Positions 16,859-25,409 of a DNA stretch of 64,000 bases are shown one piece after another. The notes under the pieces are model-generated. The model was given only the letters and a program-made list of their open reading frames with translations. It was not told where the DNA came from and did no database searches. Positions within the stretch are counted from its first letter, which is position 1, and each line of letters starts with the position of its first letter. The stretch is from Rhizobium esperanzae (GTDB lineage: Bacteria > Pseudomonadota > Alphaproteobacteria > Rhizobiales > Rhizobiaceae), in the NCBI RefSeq assembly GCF_014197615.1, contig NZ_JACIFY010000018.1:103208-167207 (forward strand), read 5' to 3'. The position numbers and the translations under genes were made by a program.

Positions 16859-18310
16859 ATGAACACACAAAATTCGCAAGGGCCGGCTGAAAACCAGCTG
16901 CGCAAGAACAGTCTCGGCGTTGGCGCCGTGACCTTCCTGGTGGTTTCGGCCGCCGCACCGCTGACGGCGGTCGCCGGCGGCGTGCCGCTGTCGATGATGC
17001 TCGGCAACGGGCCGGGCATTCCGCTGACCTTCCTGCTGGTGACCGGCATCCTGCTGCTGTTTGCAGTCGGCTACGTCGCCATGGCGCGGCATATCCGCAA
17101 TGCCGGCGCCTTCTATGCCTATACCGCGCAAGGGCTCGGCGGCCTCATGGGCGGCGCGGCGGCTCTGATCGCGATCCTCGCTTATAATGCGATGCAGATC
17201 GGCGTCTTCGGCATGTTCGGCGCCGCGACATCAGGCTTCTTCGCCGGCTACGGGCTGGTTCTGCCCTGGTGGGTCTGGACCTATGTCGGCATCGCCTTCG
17301 TCGCGGTCTTCGGCTACCGGCGCGTCGATCTCTCTGCCAAGGTTCTGACGGTGCTGGTGATCCTCGAATATCTCGTGGTGCTGATCATCGATGCCGCGAT
17401 CCTCATCAAGGGCGGCGATGCCGGCCTTTCCGCGGCACCCTTCACGCCGACCGCCTTCCTGAGCGGTTCGCCGGCCATCGGCATCCTCTTCTGCTTTGCC
17501 GCTTTCATCGGCTTCGAAGCGACGACGATCTACAGCGAAGAAGCCCGTGAGCCGGAAAAGACGGTGCCGCGTGCCACCTATATCTCAGTGCTGATCATCG
17601 GCCTGTTCTACATGCTCACCTCCTGGCTGATGGTCAACGGCGCCGGCGTCGACAAGCTCGTGCCGGAACTGCAGGGCCTGCAGGATCCGACCACGTTCCT
17701 CTTCGGTCTCGCGGAGCGTTATGTCGGCCATTGGATCACCATCGTGATGAGCCTTCTCTTTATCACCAGCCTCTTTGCGGGCGTCCTCGCATTCCACAAC
17801 GGCGTGGCACGTTATATGTATGTCGCCGGTCGCGAGGGCTTGTTGCCGAAGTCGGTCGGCGTCACGCATCCCGTCTTCCAGAGCCCGCATGTCGGTTCGA
17901 TCATCCAGACCGTCATCGCGGTGCTCGTCGTCGCGCTGTTTGCGGCGACGGGTCAGGATCCGGTGCTGGCGCTCTTCTCCTGGCTCACGAATGTCGCGAC
18001 GCTGGCGATCATCCTGCTGATGGCGTTCACGGCCTTCTCGATCGTCGCCTTCTTCAGCCGCAATCCGGGGCTTGAACGCAATGTCCTCGTTATCAAGGTG
18101 CTGCCCGTTGTCACCGGGCTGATCCTCCTGGCGCTCGTCTATTATATCTCGGCAAACTTCGGCGCGATCGCCGGCGCAAACGGCGTGCTCGCCTTGTTTC
18201 TGCCAAGCCTCGTGCTGATCGCCGGGGCTATCGGATTGCTGGCCGCAGTGCGCCTGAAGTCGGCGGATGCCGTCGGCTTTGCCCGGCTCGGCGCCGGCCA
18301 GGAAGCCTGA
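16859..18310 (+). CDS. APC-family amino acid/amine permease
   Basis: A 483-residue inner-membrane transporter of the amino acid-polyamine-organocation superfamily with about 12 hydrophobic segments. Typical marks are 'GAVTFLVVSAAAPLTAVAGGVP' in TM1, 'AGAFYAYTAQGLG' and 'FIGFEATTIYSEEAREPEKTVPRATY' after TM6. I start at 16859, which has AAGGGGAAC nine bases before it; the longer frame from 16823 lacks a site. Divergent from the IclR operon and followed by an aldehyde dehydrogenase, it probably imports the amine catabolised by those enzymes. It could also admit an aromatic amine, since no 4-HPA permease is seen. Confidence 0.88.
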   Translation: MNTQNSQGPAENQLRKNSLGVGAVTFLVVSAAAPLTAVAGGVPLSMMLGNGPGIPLTFLLVTGILLLFAVGYVAMARHIRNAGAFYAYTAQGLGGLMGGAAALIAILAYNAMQIGVFGMFGAATSGFFAGYGLVLPWWVWTYVGIAFVAVFGYRRVDLSAKVLTVLVILEYLVVLIIDAAILIKGGDAGLSAAPFTPTAFLSGSPAIGILFCFAAFIGFEATTIYSEEAREPEKTVPRATYISVLIIGLFYMLTSWLMVNGAGVDKLVPELQGLQDPTTFLFGLAERYVGHWITIVMSLLFITSLFAGVLAFHNGVARYMYVAGREGLLPKSVGVTHPVFQSPHVGSIIQTVIAVLVVALFAATGQDPVLALFSWLTNVATLAIILLMAFTAFSIVAFFSRNPGLERNVLVIKVLPVVTGLILLALVYYISANFGAIAGANGVLALFLPSLVLIAGAIGLLAAVRLKSADAVGFARLGAGQEA

Positions 18311-18324
18311 GTAGTTCCAATCGC

Positions 18325-18352
18325 GGTGGCGGGAAAACCCGCCACCCTTTTT
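18325..18352 (+). terminator. Rho-independent terminator after the APC permease
   Basis: A perfect 9-bp stem, GGTGGCGGG-AAAA-CCCGCCACC, is followed by CTTTTT. It starts 15 bases after the permease stop and ends just before the aldehyde dehydrogenase gene (18367), so the dehydrogenase depends on read-through or its own promoter. Confidence 0.85.
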
Positions 18353-18366
18353 CGTGAGAGCATGCG

Positions 18367-19845
18367 ATGCAGGACAAGATCGACCAGCTGCGGACATTGT
18401 CCGTTTCCCCGCAGGCATTGTTCATCGACGGGGCCTGGCGCCCGCCTGTCGACGGAGCCGCGATGGAGGTCATTTCGCCGATCGACGGAACCCGGCTGAC
18501 AACAATCGCCGATGCCGGCGCCGAAGATGTCGATCGGGCGGTCATGGCCGCGCGGCGCGCCTTCGAAAAAGGCAGCTGGTCGCGGGCGGCACCGGCCGAA
18601 CGCAAGAAGGTGCTGCTGAAGATCGCCGACCTCATCGAGAAGAACGCGCTCGAACTCGCCGTGCTCGGCGTGCGCGACAACGGCACGGAAATCTCGATGG
18701 CATTGAAGGCCGAGCCGGGCAGTGCCGCCGGCACCTTTCGCTACTATGCCGAGGCGATCGACAAGGTCTATGGCGAGATCGCCCCGACGGCCGACAATAT
18801 TCTCGGCCTGATCCATCGTGAACCGGTGGGTGTCGTCGCCGCCATCGTGCCGTGGAATTTTCCGATGATGATCGGCGCCTGGAAGATCGCTCCGGCGCTT
18901 GCCGCCGGCAATTCCGTGGTGCTGAAACCAGCCGAGGGCGCCTCGCTGACGCTGCTGCGGCTTGCGGCCCTGTGCGCGGAGGCAGGATTGCCGGATGGCG
19001 TGCTCAATGTCGTCACCGGGCGCGGCACCGTCAGCGGCGAGGCGCTGGGGCTGCACATGGATATCGATGTGCTCGCCTTTACCGGTTCCGGCCCGGTCGG
19101 GCGCAGGCTGCTGGAATATTCGGCGCGCTCCAACCTGAAGCGCGTCTATCTGGAACTCGGCGGCAAGTCTCCGAACATCGTCTTTGCCGATGCGCCGGAT
19201 CTCGATCAGGCGGCCAAGGTCTCGGCCTACGGCATTTTCCGCAACTCCGGCCAGGTCTGCGTCGCGGGCTCCCGCCTGCTGGTCGAAAAATCGATCCATG
19301 AGGAATTTTCCGAAAACGTCGCGCATATCGCCGCGGCCATGACGGTCGCCGACCCCTTGCAGCTTTCCACCGAGGCGGGCGCGATATCGAGCGCTATCCA
19401 GCTGGAGAAGAATCTCGGCCATATCGACCGGGCCTTGGCCGAGGGCGCTCTGCTGCGCACCGGCGGCGCGCGCATTCTGGAGGAGACGGGCGGCTATTAC
19501 ATGCGCCCGGCCGTCTTCGACGTCACCCCGTCCATGACGCTCGCGCGGGACGAAGTCTTCGGGCCGATCCTGTCGATCATTCCCTTCGAGACGGAGGCCG
19601 AAGCCCTGGAGATTGCCAACGTCACGGAATACGGCCTTGCGTCGGCGGTGTGGACATCGAACCTGTCGCGCGCCCACCGGATGGTGCGCGGCATCCGCGC
19701 CGGCGTCGTGCACGTCAACACCTATGGCGGCTCCGACAACAGCGTCCCGCTCGGCGGCGTCAAGCAATCGGGCAACGGCCACGACAAATCGCTCCATGCG
19801 CTCGACAAATATGTCGACCTGAAGACGGCGTGGATTCAGCTCTGA
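18367..19845 (+). CDS. NAD-dependent aldehyde dehydrogenase, PuuC-like
   Basis: A 492-residue aldehyde dehydrogenase with Asn164 (VPWNFP), Glu263 (LELGGKSPN) and catalytic Cys298 in 'FRNSGQVCVAGSRLLV', a stretch typical of PuuC/betaine-aldehyde-type enzymes acting on amino-aldehydes. It is the natural next step after the class III PLP enzymes encoded across the divergent promoter, oxidising the aldehyde they release. The nearest alternative start is at 18362 in another frame, so the ATG at 18367 is kept although its ribosome site is weak. The substrate is not determined. Confidence 0.88.
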   Translation: MQDKIDQLRTLSVSPQALFIDGAWRPPVDGAAMEVISPIDGTRLTTIADAGAEDVDRAVMAARRAFEKGSWSRAAPAERKKVLLKIADLIEKNALELAVLGVRDNGTEISMALKAEPGSAAGTFRYYAEAIDKVYGEIAPTADNILGLIHREPVGVVAAIVPWNFPMMIGAWKIAPALAAGNSVVLKPAEGASLTLLRLAALCAEAGLPDGVLNVVTGRGTVSGEALGLHMDIDVLAFTGSGPVGRRLLEYSARSNLKRVYLELGGKSPNIVFADAPDLDQAAKVSAYGIFRNSGQVCVAGSRLLVEKSIHEEFSENVAHIAAAMTVADPLQLSTEAGAISSAIQLEKNLGHIDRALAEGALLRTGGARILEETGGYYMRPAVFDVTPSMTLARDEVFGPILSIIPFETEAEALEIANVTEYGLASAVWTSNLSRAHRMVRGIRAGVVHVNTYGGSDNSVPLGGVKQSGNGHDKSLHALDKYVDLKTAWIQL

Positions 19846-19901
19846 AGCAGGAATTTCGGGCAGCGGGAACAGGTCGAGACCATCACGCTCCGATAGATAT
19901 T

Positions 19902-19937
19902 ACAGCGCCGCGCGTCTGTTTCGACGCGCGGCGCTGT
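19902..19937. terminator. Bidirectional hairpin between convergent ALDH and hpaC
   Basis: A perfect 15-bp inverted repeat, ACAGCGCCGCGCGTC with its complement, surrounds a 6-base loop, midway between the ALDH stop (19845) and the hpaC stop (19968). It lacks a long T run but is by far the strongest hairpin in the gap and can serve both strands. Confidence 0.75.
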
Positions 19938-19967
19938 AGCACTTCAATCGACGCGTCGGTTTTGCGC

Positions 19968-20486
19968 CTATCCTCCGAAACTGCCCACCTGCGTCGGCAC
20001 GTTGATGTAGTTGCGGTCGAAATAGAGCAGTGCGTTACCATCCGCCCGCGAGCGGATGCCGATGACCTGGCCGATGAAGATGTGGTGGGTGCCGACCAGG
20101 CGCGCCTCAGTGAGCCGGCAGTCGAAGGAGACCATCGCGCCGGCCAGTGCCTGGCTTCCCGATGGCATGTCGACCCATTCCGCCGCCGCATAACGTGCCG
20201 CCATATCCGCCTGGCGGCCGGCGAAATAGCCGGCCAGTTCCTGGTGATCGTCCGCAAGCACGTTGACGCAGAAGCGGTGGTTTTCGAGGAACAGGCCGCA
20301 TTGCGCCGAGCGGCCGTTCATGCACACCAGAAGCGTCGGGGGCTCATCCGTCACACTGCACATGGCGGTGGCGGTGAACCCGCCGCGCCCGGCGGGTCCG
20401 TTGGTGGTGATGACGTTGACGGGGGCGCAGACGCGAGCCATCGCATCACGGAACTCGGTTTTCGAGACTTGCTCCTCCATGGCCAT
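19968..20486 (-). CDS. hpaC: 4-HPA 3-monooxygenase reductase component HpaC
   Basis: A 172-residue flavin reductase of the HpaC/DIM6 family that supplies reduced flavin to HpaB: 'TEFRDAMARVCAPVNVITTNG', 'GFTATAMCSVTDEPPTLLVCMN' and 'NVLADDHQELAGYFAG'. The start at 20486 (MAMEEQV) gives a normal HpaC length with GAGTGAGGGC before it; the frame extends to 20525 but would then run into hpaB. It lies 4 bases after the hpaB stop, so hpaBC form one transcript ending at the hairpin at 19902. Confidence 0.92.
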   Translation of the reverse strand: MAMEEQVSKTEFRDAMARVCAPVNVITTNGPAGRGGFTATAMCSVTDEPPTLLVCMNGRSAQCGLFLENHRFCVNVLADDHQELAGYFAGRQADMAARYAAAEWVDMPSGSQALAGAMVSFDCRLTEARLVGTHHIFIGQVIGIRSRADGNALLYFDRNYINVPTQVGSFGG

Positions 20487-20490
20487 GCCC

Positions 20491-22053
20491 TCACTCGGCG
20501 GCGTTGCGGATGGCAGATGAGGCATCGAGCGGCGGCAACCAGGTATCGCCGGTCCAGCCGGTTTCGTCGTAATCGCTCATGCAGCGATCGACGAGCGCTT
20601 CCATCTCCCTCAGGCGCCCGCCGCGCTCGGCACCCTTCAGCACCTGTAGCCGGACCTCTTCCGGCGCGCCGGCATAGTTGAGTTCGTAGAGGGCGTGGCG
20701 GCCGCCGAATTCGGTGCCGGTCGCATCCCACAGCAGCTTCATGATCTTGATGCGCTCGACATGGCCCATATCGTTGGAGCCGCGCACATACCGCGCGAGA
20801 TAGCGGTCGATTTCGGGATTGCCGAAATCCTTCGCCGAAGAGGGAAGATAGATCAGACCCGAGGCGACGACCTTGCGCACCGTCTCGATGACGCGGGGAT
20901 AGGCCTCCGACATGAAGGTGCGGTAGGAAAGGGCTGCTTCCATGTTCGGCAGCACGGCGCCATTGGCCCAGGGCTGCGGATTATAAGCCATGGCGTTGGA
21001 GAAGGACCAGAACATGTGGCGCAGCGCAATCACTTCGCCGAGCGCCGCCTGATTGCCGCGGAAGGCATCGCCGCCGGTGGCGCGCAGCGCCTTGGCGAGC
21101 AGGCCGGCGAGGAAATCGAGCTTGACGGCAAAACGCGTGCAGCCCTGGAAGCAATAGCCATGCATGAAGCCCGACGCGGGATGGAACGACAGGATCTTGG
21201 CGGCGTCACGCAGGACGAGCACATCCTCCCAGGGCACGAACACATTGTCGAGCACAAGGATCGCATCGTTTTCGTCGAAGCGCGACGACAGCGGATAGTC
21301 GAAGGGATGGCCGACGGTATTGGCGGTCTGCTCGTAGGAGACACGGCAGAACATCTTGATGCCGGGCGCGTTCATCGGCACGATGAACATCACCGAGAGC
21401 GAAGGATCTTCCGTCACCGTCGCCGAACTTTGGGCGAGGAAATTATAATGGGTGAGCGCCGAGGAGGTGGCGACCACCTTGGCGCCGGAGACGTAAATAC
21501 CCGCATCGGTTTCCTTGGTGATGTGGACGAAGACATCCTTCACGGCATCGGCCGGCTTGTGCCGGTCGATCGGCGGATTGACGATCGCGTGGTTCATGAA
21601 GAGCACGGATTCCTGCGACCGCTTGTGCCAGGCAAGCGCATTGTCCTTGAACGGCCCGTACCAGTCGGCGTTCGCCCCGAGCGTGTTCATCAGCGCTGCC
21701 TTGTAATCGGCCGTGCGGCCCATCCAGCCATAGGACATGCGCGCCCAGTCGGCGATCGCGCCCTGCTGGGCGACGAGCTCGGCGGAGGATTTCGCAACCC
21801 GGAAATATTTATGGGTATAGCCGCCATTGCCGGTGTCGGTCGGCGAGGTCAGGCGGTCCTTGGTCTTTTCGTCGTGCAGCGCATCGTACATCCGCGCAAT
21901 CGAGCGGGCGGAATTGCGCATCGACGGGTGGGTGGTCACATCGGCGACGCGTTCGCCGTTGATATAGACTTCGCGCCCATCGCGCAGGCTTGCGAGATAT
22001 TCGGCGCCGGTGAACGGCCTCGTCTTGTCGCTGCGGTGATCTTCTGAACGCAT
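20491..22053 (-). CDS. hpaB: 4-hydroxyphenylacetate 3-monooxygenase oxygenase component HpaB
   Basis: A 520-residue FADH2-dependent aromatic hydroxylase, the usual HpaB length, converting 4-hydroxyphenylacetate to 3,4-dihydroxyphenylacetate, the HpaD substrate. Family marks include 'FTGAEYLASLRDGREVYINGERV', 'THPSMRNSARSIARMYDALHD', 'VFVPWEDVLVLRD' and 'GREYELNY'-like 'GRHALYELNYAGAPEEVRL'. The start at 22053 has AGGAGGAGCACGAG upstream. It is divergent from an AraC-type regulator in a 94-base promoter space and followed by hpaC. Confidence 0.95.
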   Translation of the reverse strand: MRSEDHRSDKTRPFTGAEYLASLRDGREVYINGERVADVTTHPSMRNSARSIARMYDALHDEKTKDRLTSPTDTGNGGYTHKYFRVAKSSAELVAQQGAIADWARMSYGWMGRTADYKAALMNTLGANADWYGPFKDNALAWHKRSQESVLFMNHAIVNPPIDRHKPADAVKDVFVHITKETDAGIYVSGAKVVATSSALTHYNFLAQSSATVTEDPSLSVMFIVPMNAPGIKMFCRVSYEQTANTVGHPFDYPLSSRFDENDAILVLDNVFVPWEDVLVLRDAAKILSFHPASGFMHGYCFQGCTRFAVKLDFLAGLLAKALRATGGDAFRGNQAALGEVIALRHMFWSFSNAMAYNPQPWANGAVLPNMEAALSYRTFMSEAYPRVIETVRKVVASGLIYLPSSAKDFGNPEIDRYLARYVRGSNDMGHVERIKIMKLLWDATGTEFGGRHALYELNYAGAPEEVRLQVLKGAERGGRLREMEALVDRCMSDYDETGWTGDTWLPPLDASSAIRNAAE

Positions 22054-22147
22054 CTCGTGCTCCTCCTTCTGATATTGACAAAGGTTAATTCGGGACAGGA
22101 TGCGAGACCATGGACAAAGCCCGCAATTCGCTGGTACTTTTTCCGGC

Positions 22148-23038
22148 ATGATGATGCGAAGCGAAGTTCCGAATTTCTTCGTCTATGGCGAGCCGAGCCG
22201 TTCGCTCGACGTCGGCTTTCTGCATGTCGAGACGGTGATGGAGCGCAAAAGCGTCCATTTCGGCCATGTTTCACCGCACAAGCATCCGCTGATGGGGCAG
22301 ATCACCTACTGGTTTCAGGGTGGGGGAACCTATCGGATCGAAGAGGGAACTTGGAATTTTTCCGCTCCCGCCGTGAGTTTTGTCCCGAGCAGCGTGGTGC
22401 ACGGTTTCGATGTCGACGAGCAATCGGATGCGATCGTGGTGTCGGTCTCCGACGATATGCTGAAGACGATCGCGCCGCAGGTCGCCCTCGATCTCGACGT
22501 GCCGACCTTCCTGACGGGCGAGCCGGCCGATCCGGTATGGGCAAAGCTCGGGACACTGCTCGATATGCTGGCCGAAGAATATCGCGAGCAGGGCGCCGAG
22601 GGCGAAAAGGTGCTATGCGGCCTGATCTCAGTCGTGTTGTCCTTGATGGGCCGCATCGGCGGCCGCGTCGCGTTGCCGTCGACGTCGGCGACGGTCTCAC
22701 TCGGCCTTGCGCTGCGCCGCCATATCGATCTCCACTACAGGAAGGATTGGCCCGTCGGGGCCTATGTCGATCTCCTTGCGACGACGCCGCATCTCCTCGA
22801 CAAGGCGGCCCGCGAAGTGTTCGGGTTGTCCGTCAAGGAATTGACGCTGGAGCGGCGGCTGCTGGAAGCCAAGCGCCTTTTGATGTTCACTGTCCGGTCG
22901 GTGGAAGACATCGGGCGAGAGATCGGCTTCGAGGATCCGGCCTATTTTTCCCGCTTCTTCCGCAAACGCACCGGCGAGGCGCCCGCCACCTGGCGCCGGC
23001 GCCATCTGAGGCCTGAGATAGGACCGGCCGCCGAGTGA
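22148..23038 (+). CDS. hpaA: AraC-family regulator of hpaBC, HpaA type
   Basis: An AraC-type activator with an N-terminal cupin sensor ('HVSPHKHPLMGQITYWFQGGGTYRIEEGTW', 'VSFVPSSVVHGF') and a C-terminal double helix-turn-helix ending 'EIGFEDPAYFSRFFRKRTGEAPATWRR'. It is divergent from hpaB, the usual place of HpaA, the 4-HPA-responsive activator. The start is uncertain: three ATGs in a row begin at 22148 (296 residues), and the frame also opens at 22100 (312 residues). Neither has a clear ribosome site; I take 22148 because the cupin starts soon after. Confidence 0.85.
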   Translation: MMMRSEVPNFFVYGEPSRSLDVGFLHVETVMERKSVHFGHVSPHKHPLMGQITYWFQGGGTYRIEEGTWNFSAPAVSFVPSSVVHGFDVDEQSDAIVVSVSDDMLKTIAPQVALDLDVPTFLTGEPADPVWAKLGTLLDMLAEEYREQGAEGEKVLCGLISVVLSLMGRIGGRVALPSTSATVSLGLALRRHIDLHYRKDWPVGAYVDLLATTPHLLDKAAREVFGLSVKELTLERRLLEAKRLLMFTVRSVEDIGREIGFEDPAYFSRFFRKRTGEAPATWRRRHLRPEIGPAAE

Positions 23039-23367
23039 GCATGCGCTCTGGACGCAAAGCTGCTTCGATCCCGCCGACACCGCAATCTCGGCCCCAGCCT
23101 TAAGTCCCGTCCGGAAAGCCGGAAGGATCGAACACGAGGCTGGCCACCCGATGCCCACTTGAAGTGATCCCGATCAGCGGCCACGATCAACAAGCTGGAC
23201 AAATCGGTGATTGACAGCGATCGCGAGACACCAGAGATGTGATTGTCTGTGCAGCCCCTCTCCGACCGTTCGAGATCGCAAAGCTCCTTTTGAGGCATGT
23301 CAATGCGCGCTTCCCGGCAGGCTTCAAAATGCCAGCATCAGGTCCCGATCCTCATTCGGAGTAAATC
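23039..23367. other. Gap between hpaA and the stress island
   Basis: 329 bases without a convincing gene. The short frames here lack ribosome sites and run into neighbours. The only signal I see is a TTGA-N6-TCAA box near the right end (listed separately). The gap marks the switch from catabolic genes to the low-oxygen island. Confidence 0.6.
23290..23303. promoter_or_regulatory. FixK/FnrN box before the first universal stress gene
   Basis: TTGA-GGCATG-TCAA keeps both half-sites of the rhizobial anaerobox but not the inner T/A of the FNR consensus. Its centre is about 71 bases upstream of the ATG at 23368, leaving a leader of about 30 bases if it activates from -41.5. Confidence 0.65.
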
Positions 23368-24192
23368 ATGAAACGGCATATCTTTCTTCCGCTCCTCACC
23401 TATCCGGATGCGACTTCGGAATTCATCATCTCCAATGCCGTTGCACTCGCGCACCACATGCAGGCAACACTAACCGTCTGTGCAGTGGAGATCACCATTC
23501 CCAATGTCTCCAACGCGCTGTCGTCGCTGATCATCGATGCGGCGAAGATGGCGCGTGATGCGCAGGCGTTGAGCCGCAAGCGCGCCTCGGCACTGACCCG
23601 GCTGGCGGTCGACGAGGCAAAGGCGGCTTCTGTCGATGCGCGCACGCGGCAGATCAAGATTGAAGAGCCTTTCGTCGTCGAAGCGCTCGCGCAAGCGGCG
23701 CGCGCCTACGATCTCGTGCTTCTGGAATCGACCGGGATCTCGCGTCCGGTCGTCGAAGCGGTTCTGTTCGGGTCCGGGCGGCCGCTCATCCTTTATCCCT
23801 CGGCGCCTTTCGGCGGCCGGATGGATCATGTTGCCATCGCTTGGGATGGCGGCCGCGCAGCCGCTCGGGCAGCCCATGACGCCTCCATTTTCCTGGAGAA
23901 GGCTTCCAAGGTCTGCGTACTTTCCGTCATCGACGAAAAGCCGATGGCAGATGAAACGGCCGACGATCTCGTCGAGAACCTGCTGAAGAGTGGGGTGCCG
24001 GCAGAGACGACACGAGTGCGCGCGCATGGTGAACCGGTCGGCGAGGTGCTACAAAGCAAAGCCTTCGAAGTGCGGGCCGATCTTTTGGTGATGGGCGGCT
24101 TCGGCCATTCTCGCCTGCGCGAATTCGTGCTCGGCGGCGCCACCCTATCAATACTGACGAGCATCACCCTGCCTGTCCTGTTGTCACATTGA
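23368..24192 (+). CDS. Universal stress protein, two-domain
   Basis: A 274-residue UspA-family protein with two Usp-like halves. The second half (from about residue 150, 'MDHVAIAWDGGRAAARAAHDA') keeps the ATP-binding signature 'LLVMGGFGHSRLREFVLGGAT'. In rhizobia and other bacteria such proteins are strongly induced by low oxygen. Here a FixK-type box precedes the gene. A related protein is encoded at 30597. GGAGTAAATC stands before the ATG. Confidence 0.88.
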   Translation: MKRHIFLPLLTYPDATSEFIISNAVALAHHMQATLTVCAVEITIPNVSNALSSLIIDAAKMARDAQALSRKRASALTRLAVDEAKAASVDARTRQIKIEEPFVVEALAQAARAYDLVLLESTGISRPVVEAVLFGSGRPLILYPSAPFGGRMDHVAIAWDGGRAAARAAHDASIFLEKASKVCVLSVIDEKPMADETADDLVENLLKSGVPAETTRVRAHGEPVGEVLQSKAFEVRADLLVMGGFGHSRLREFVLGGATLSILTSITLPVLLSH

Positions 24193-24285
24193 GAACCTGC
24201 GGGCGATGTTCAAAATCGGCTTCGGAGCAACAAGCTCTGGGATTGTATCGTCGATGCCGCCTCGGACCGCGCAGTAGCCGCCTCT

Positions 24286-25263
24286 TCAAGCCTTCATGGC
24301 GCCGGTTGCGTTCGTCGCGTCATCGACGAACGCCCTGCTTCGCGCTTCTGGAACAGCACACGCATCGCGGATCATGGCATATTTGACCTGCGTAACCCTC
24401 AGATCGCGGTACCAATCGATAAGTTCTCCCCACGGATCTCTGATCTTGGAGAGCCCGGAAATGAAGGCGACGACGGTTCCGATCTCCGTCTTGCCGGTGA
24501 CGACATAATAGCTGCCGAGCGCGAAGATGCCGGCGTAACCCAGCTGCGTCATCAGGTTCATCATGAAATTCATCGTGAACTTGATCTTATAGATGCTCAT
24601 GTTCAGGGAAAAGAGCCTCTCCACCCGGGCGCCCTGGGCATCGAGCGCATCATTCGTCGCCACATGCCGAACCATGCTTTGGCTGACATGGCGCATGACG
24701 GTGATCTTGGTTTCGACCCGGCGGTTGATCGCCGTTTGCATCAGTGGCACGAAGCCGACCTGCGGAAGAAAGACGACGGCGACGGCAAGCGCCATCAGGG
24801 GCTGCAGGAAGATCATGTAGCCGCCGACCGCTATCAGGATGCCGGCCTGCAGCAGCGGCTCCGAGATGCTGGTGCCGACGAAACCGCCGACCGGTTCGGC
24901 CTCGGCAATGATGATCGAGAGCTGCACGCCTTCGGCAACGGCATCGATGGGAGCCCCGCTCGAGGGTTCCGAAGCGGCAAGCGCCGACTTGCGCAGCCAG
25001 CGGACCGCGACCTCGCCAACCCAGCCACGGTAGATGTTCAACAGCAATTTGGTCAGACCTTCCAGAAGGACAAGGCCGAGATAAGCAAGGACGAGGATCA
25101 GGATGGTCTGGTAGGGGGTCGCATCTGTGGCGGCGTTGATGATGCGCCTCTGGACTTCCAGCGGCGCGGTGCCGGCGAGAAAGAGAACAACAGAAAGAGC
25201 CGCGATCGCGATCTGGTGATGGCGGCCCATCAGGAACACGAAACCGAACAGACTTTTCGGCAT
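24286..25263 (-). CDS. ABC-transporter type-1 membrane domain protein without ATPase domain
   Basis: A 325-residue protein with the pattern of an ABC exporter membrane domain: about six hydrophobic segments (starting 'IAIAALSVVLFLAGTAPLEVQRRIINAA'), a long cytoplasmic linker, and the late 'GTVVAFISGLSKIRDPWGELIDWYRDLRVTQVKYAMI', which normally leads into the nucleotide-binding domain. The protein ends there, with no Walker or signature motif in it or in the adjacent DNA. It converges on the stress gene and follows the CBS gene on the same strand. It could be half of a split exporter with the ATPase encoded elsewhere, or have a non-transport role. Confidence 0.75.
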   Translation of the reverse strand: MPKSLFGFVFLMGRHHQIAIAALSVVLFLAGTAPLEVQRRIINAATDATPYQTILILVLAYLGLVLLEGLTKLLLNIYRGWVGEVAVRWLRKSALAASEPSSGAPIDAVAEGVQLSIIIAEAEPVGGFVGTSISEPLLQAGILIAVGGYMIFLQPLMALAVAVVFLPQVGFVPLMQTAINRRVETKITVMRHVSQSMVRHVATNDALDAQGARVERLFSLNMSIYKIKFTMNFMMNLMTQLGYAGIFALGSYYVVTGKTEIGTVVAFISGLSKIRDPWGELIDWYRDLRVTQVKYAMIRDACAVPEARSRAFVDDATNATGAMKA

Positions 25264-25409
25264 TTCAGCGTCCCGGCCTCCTGTTTGCGCTTCGAAGATA
25301 TTCGGCAGCGCCTCGGCTCTGCAGCCACGGCGACCTCACCGAACCAGAACGGCCGGCGCCATTGCGAATGACGGGCGAGGGATGTCCCATGGTTTGTCTC
25401 CCTTAAGTT

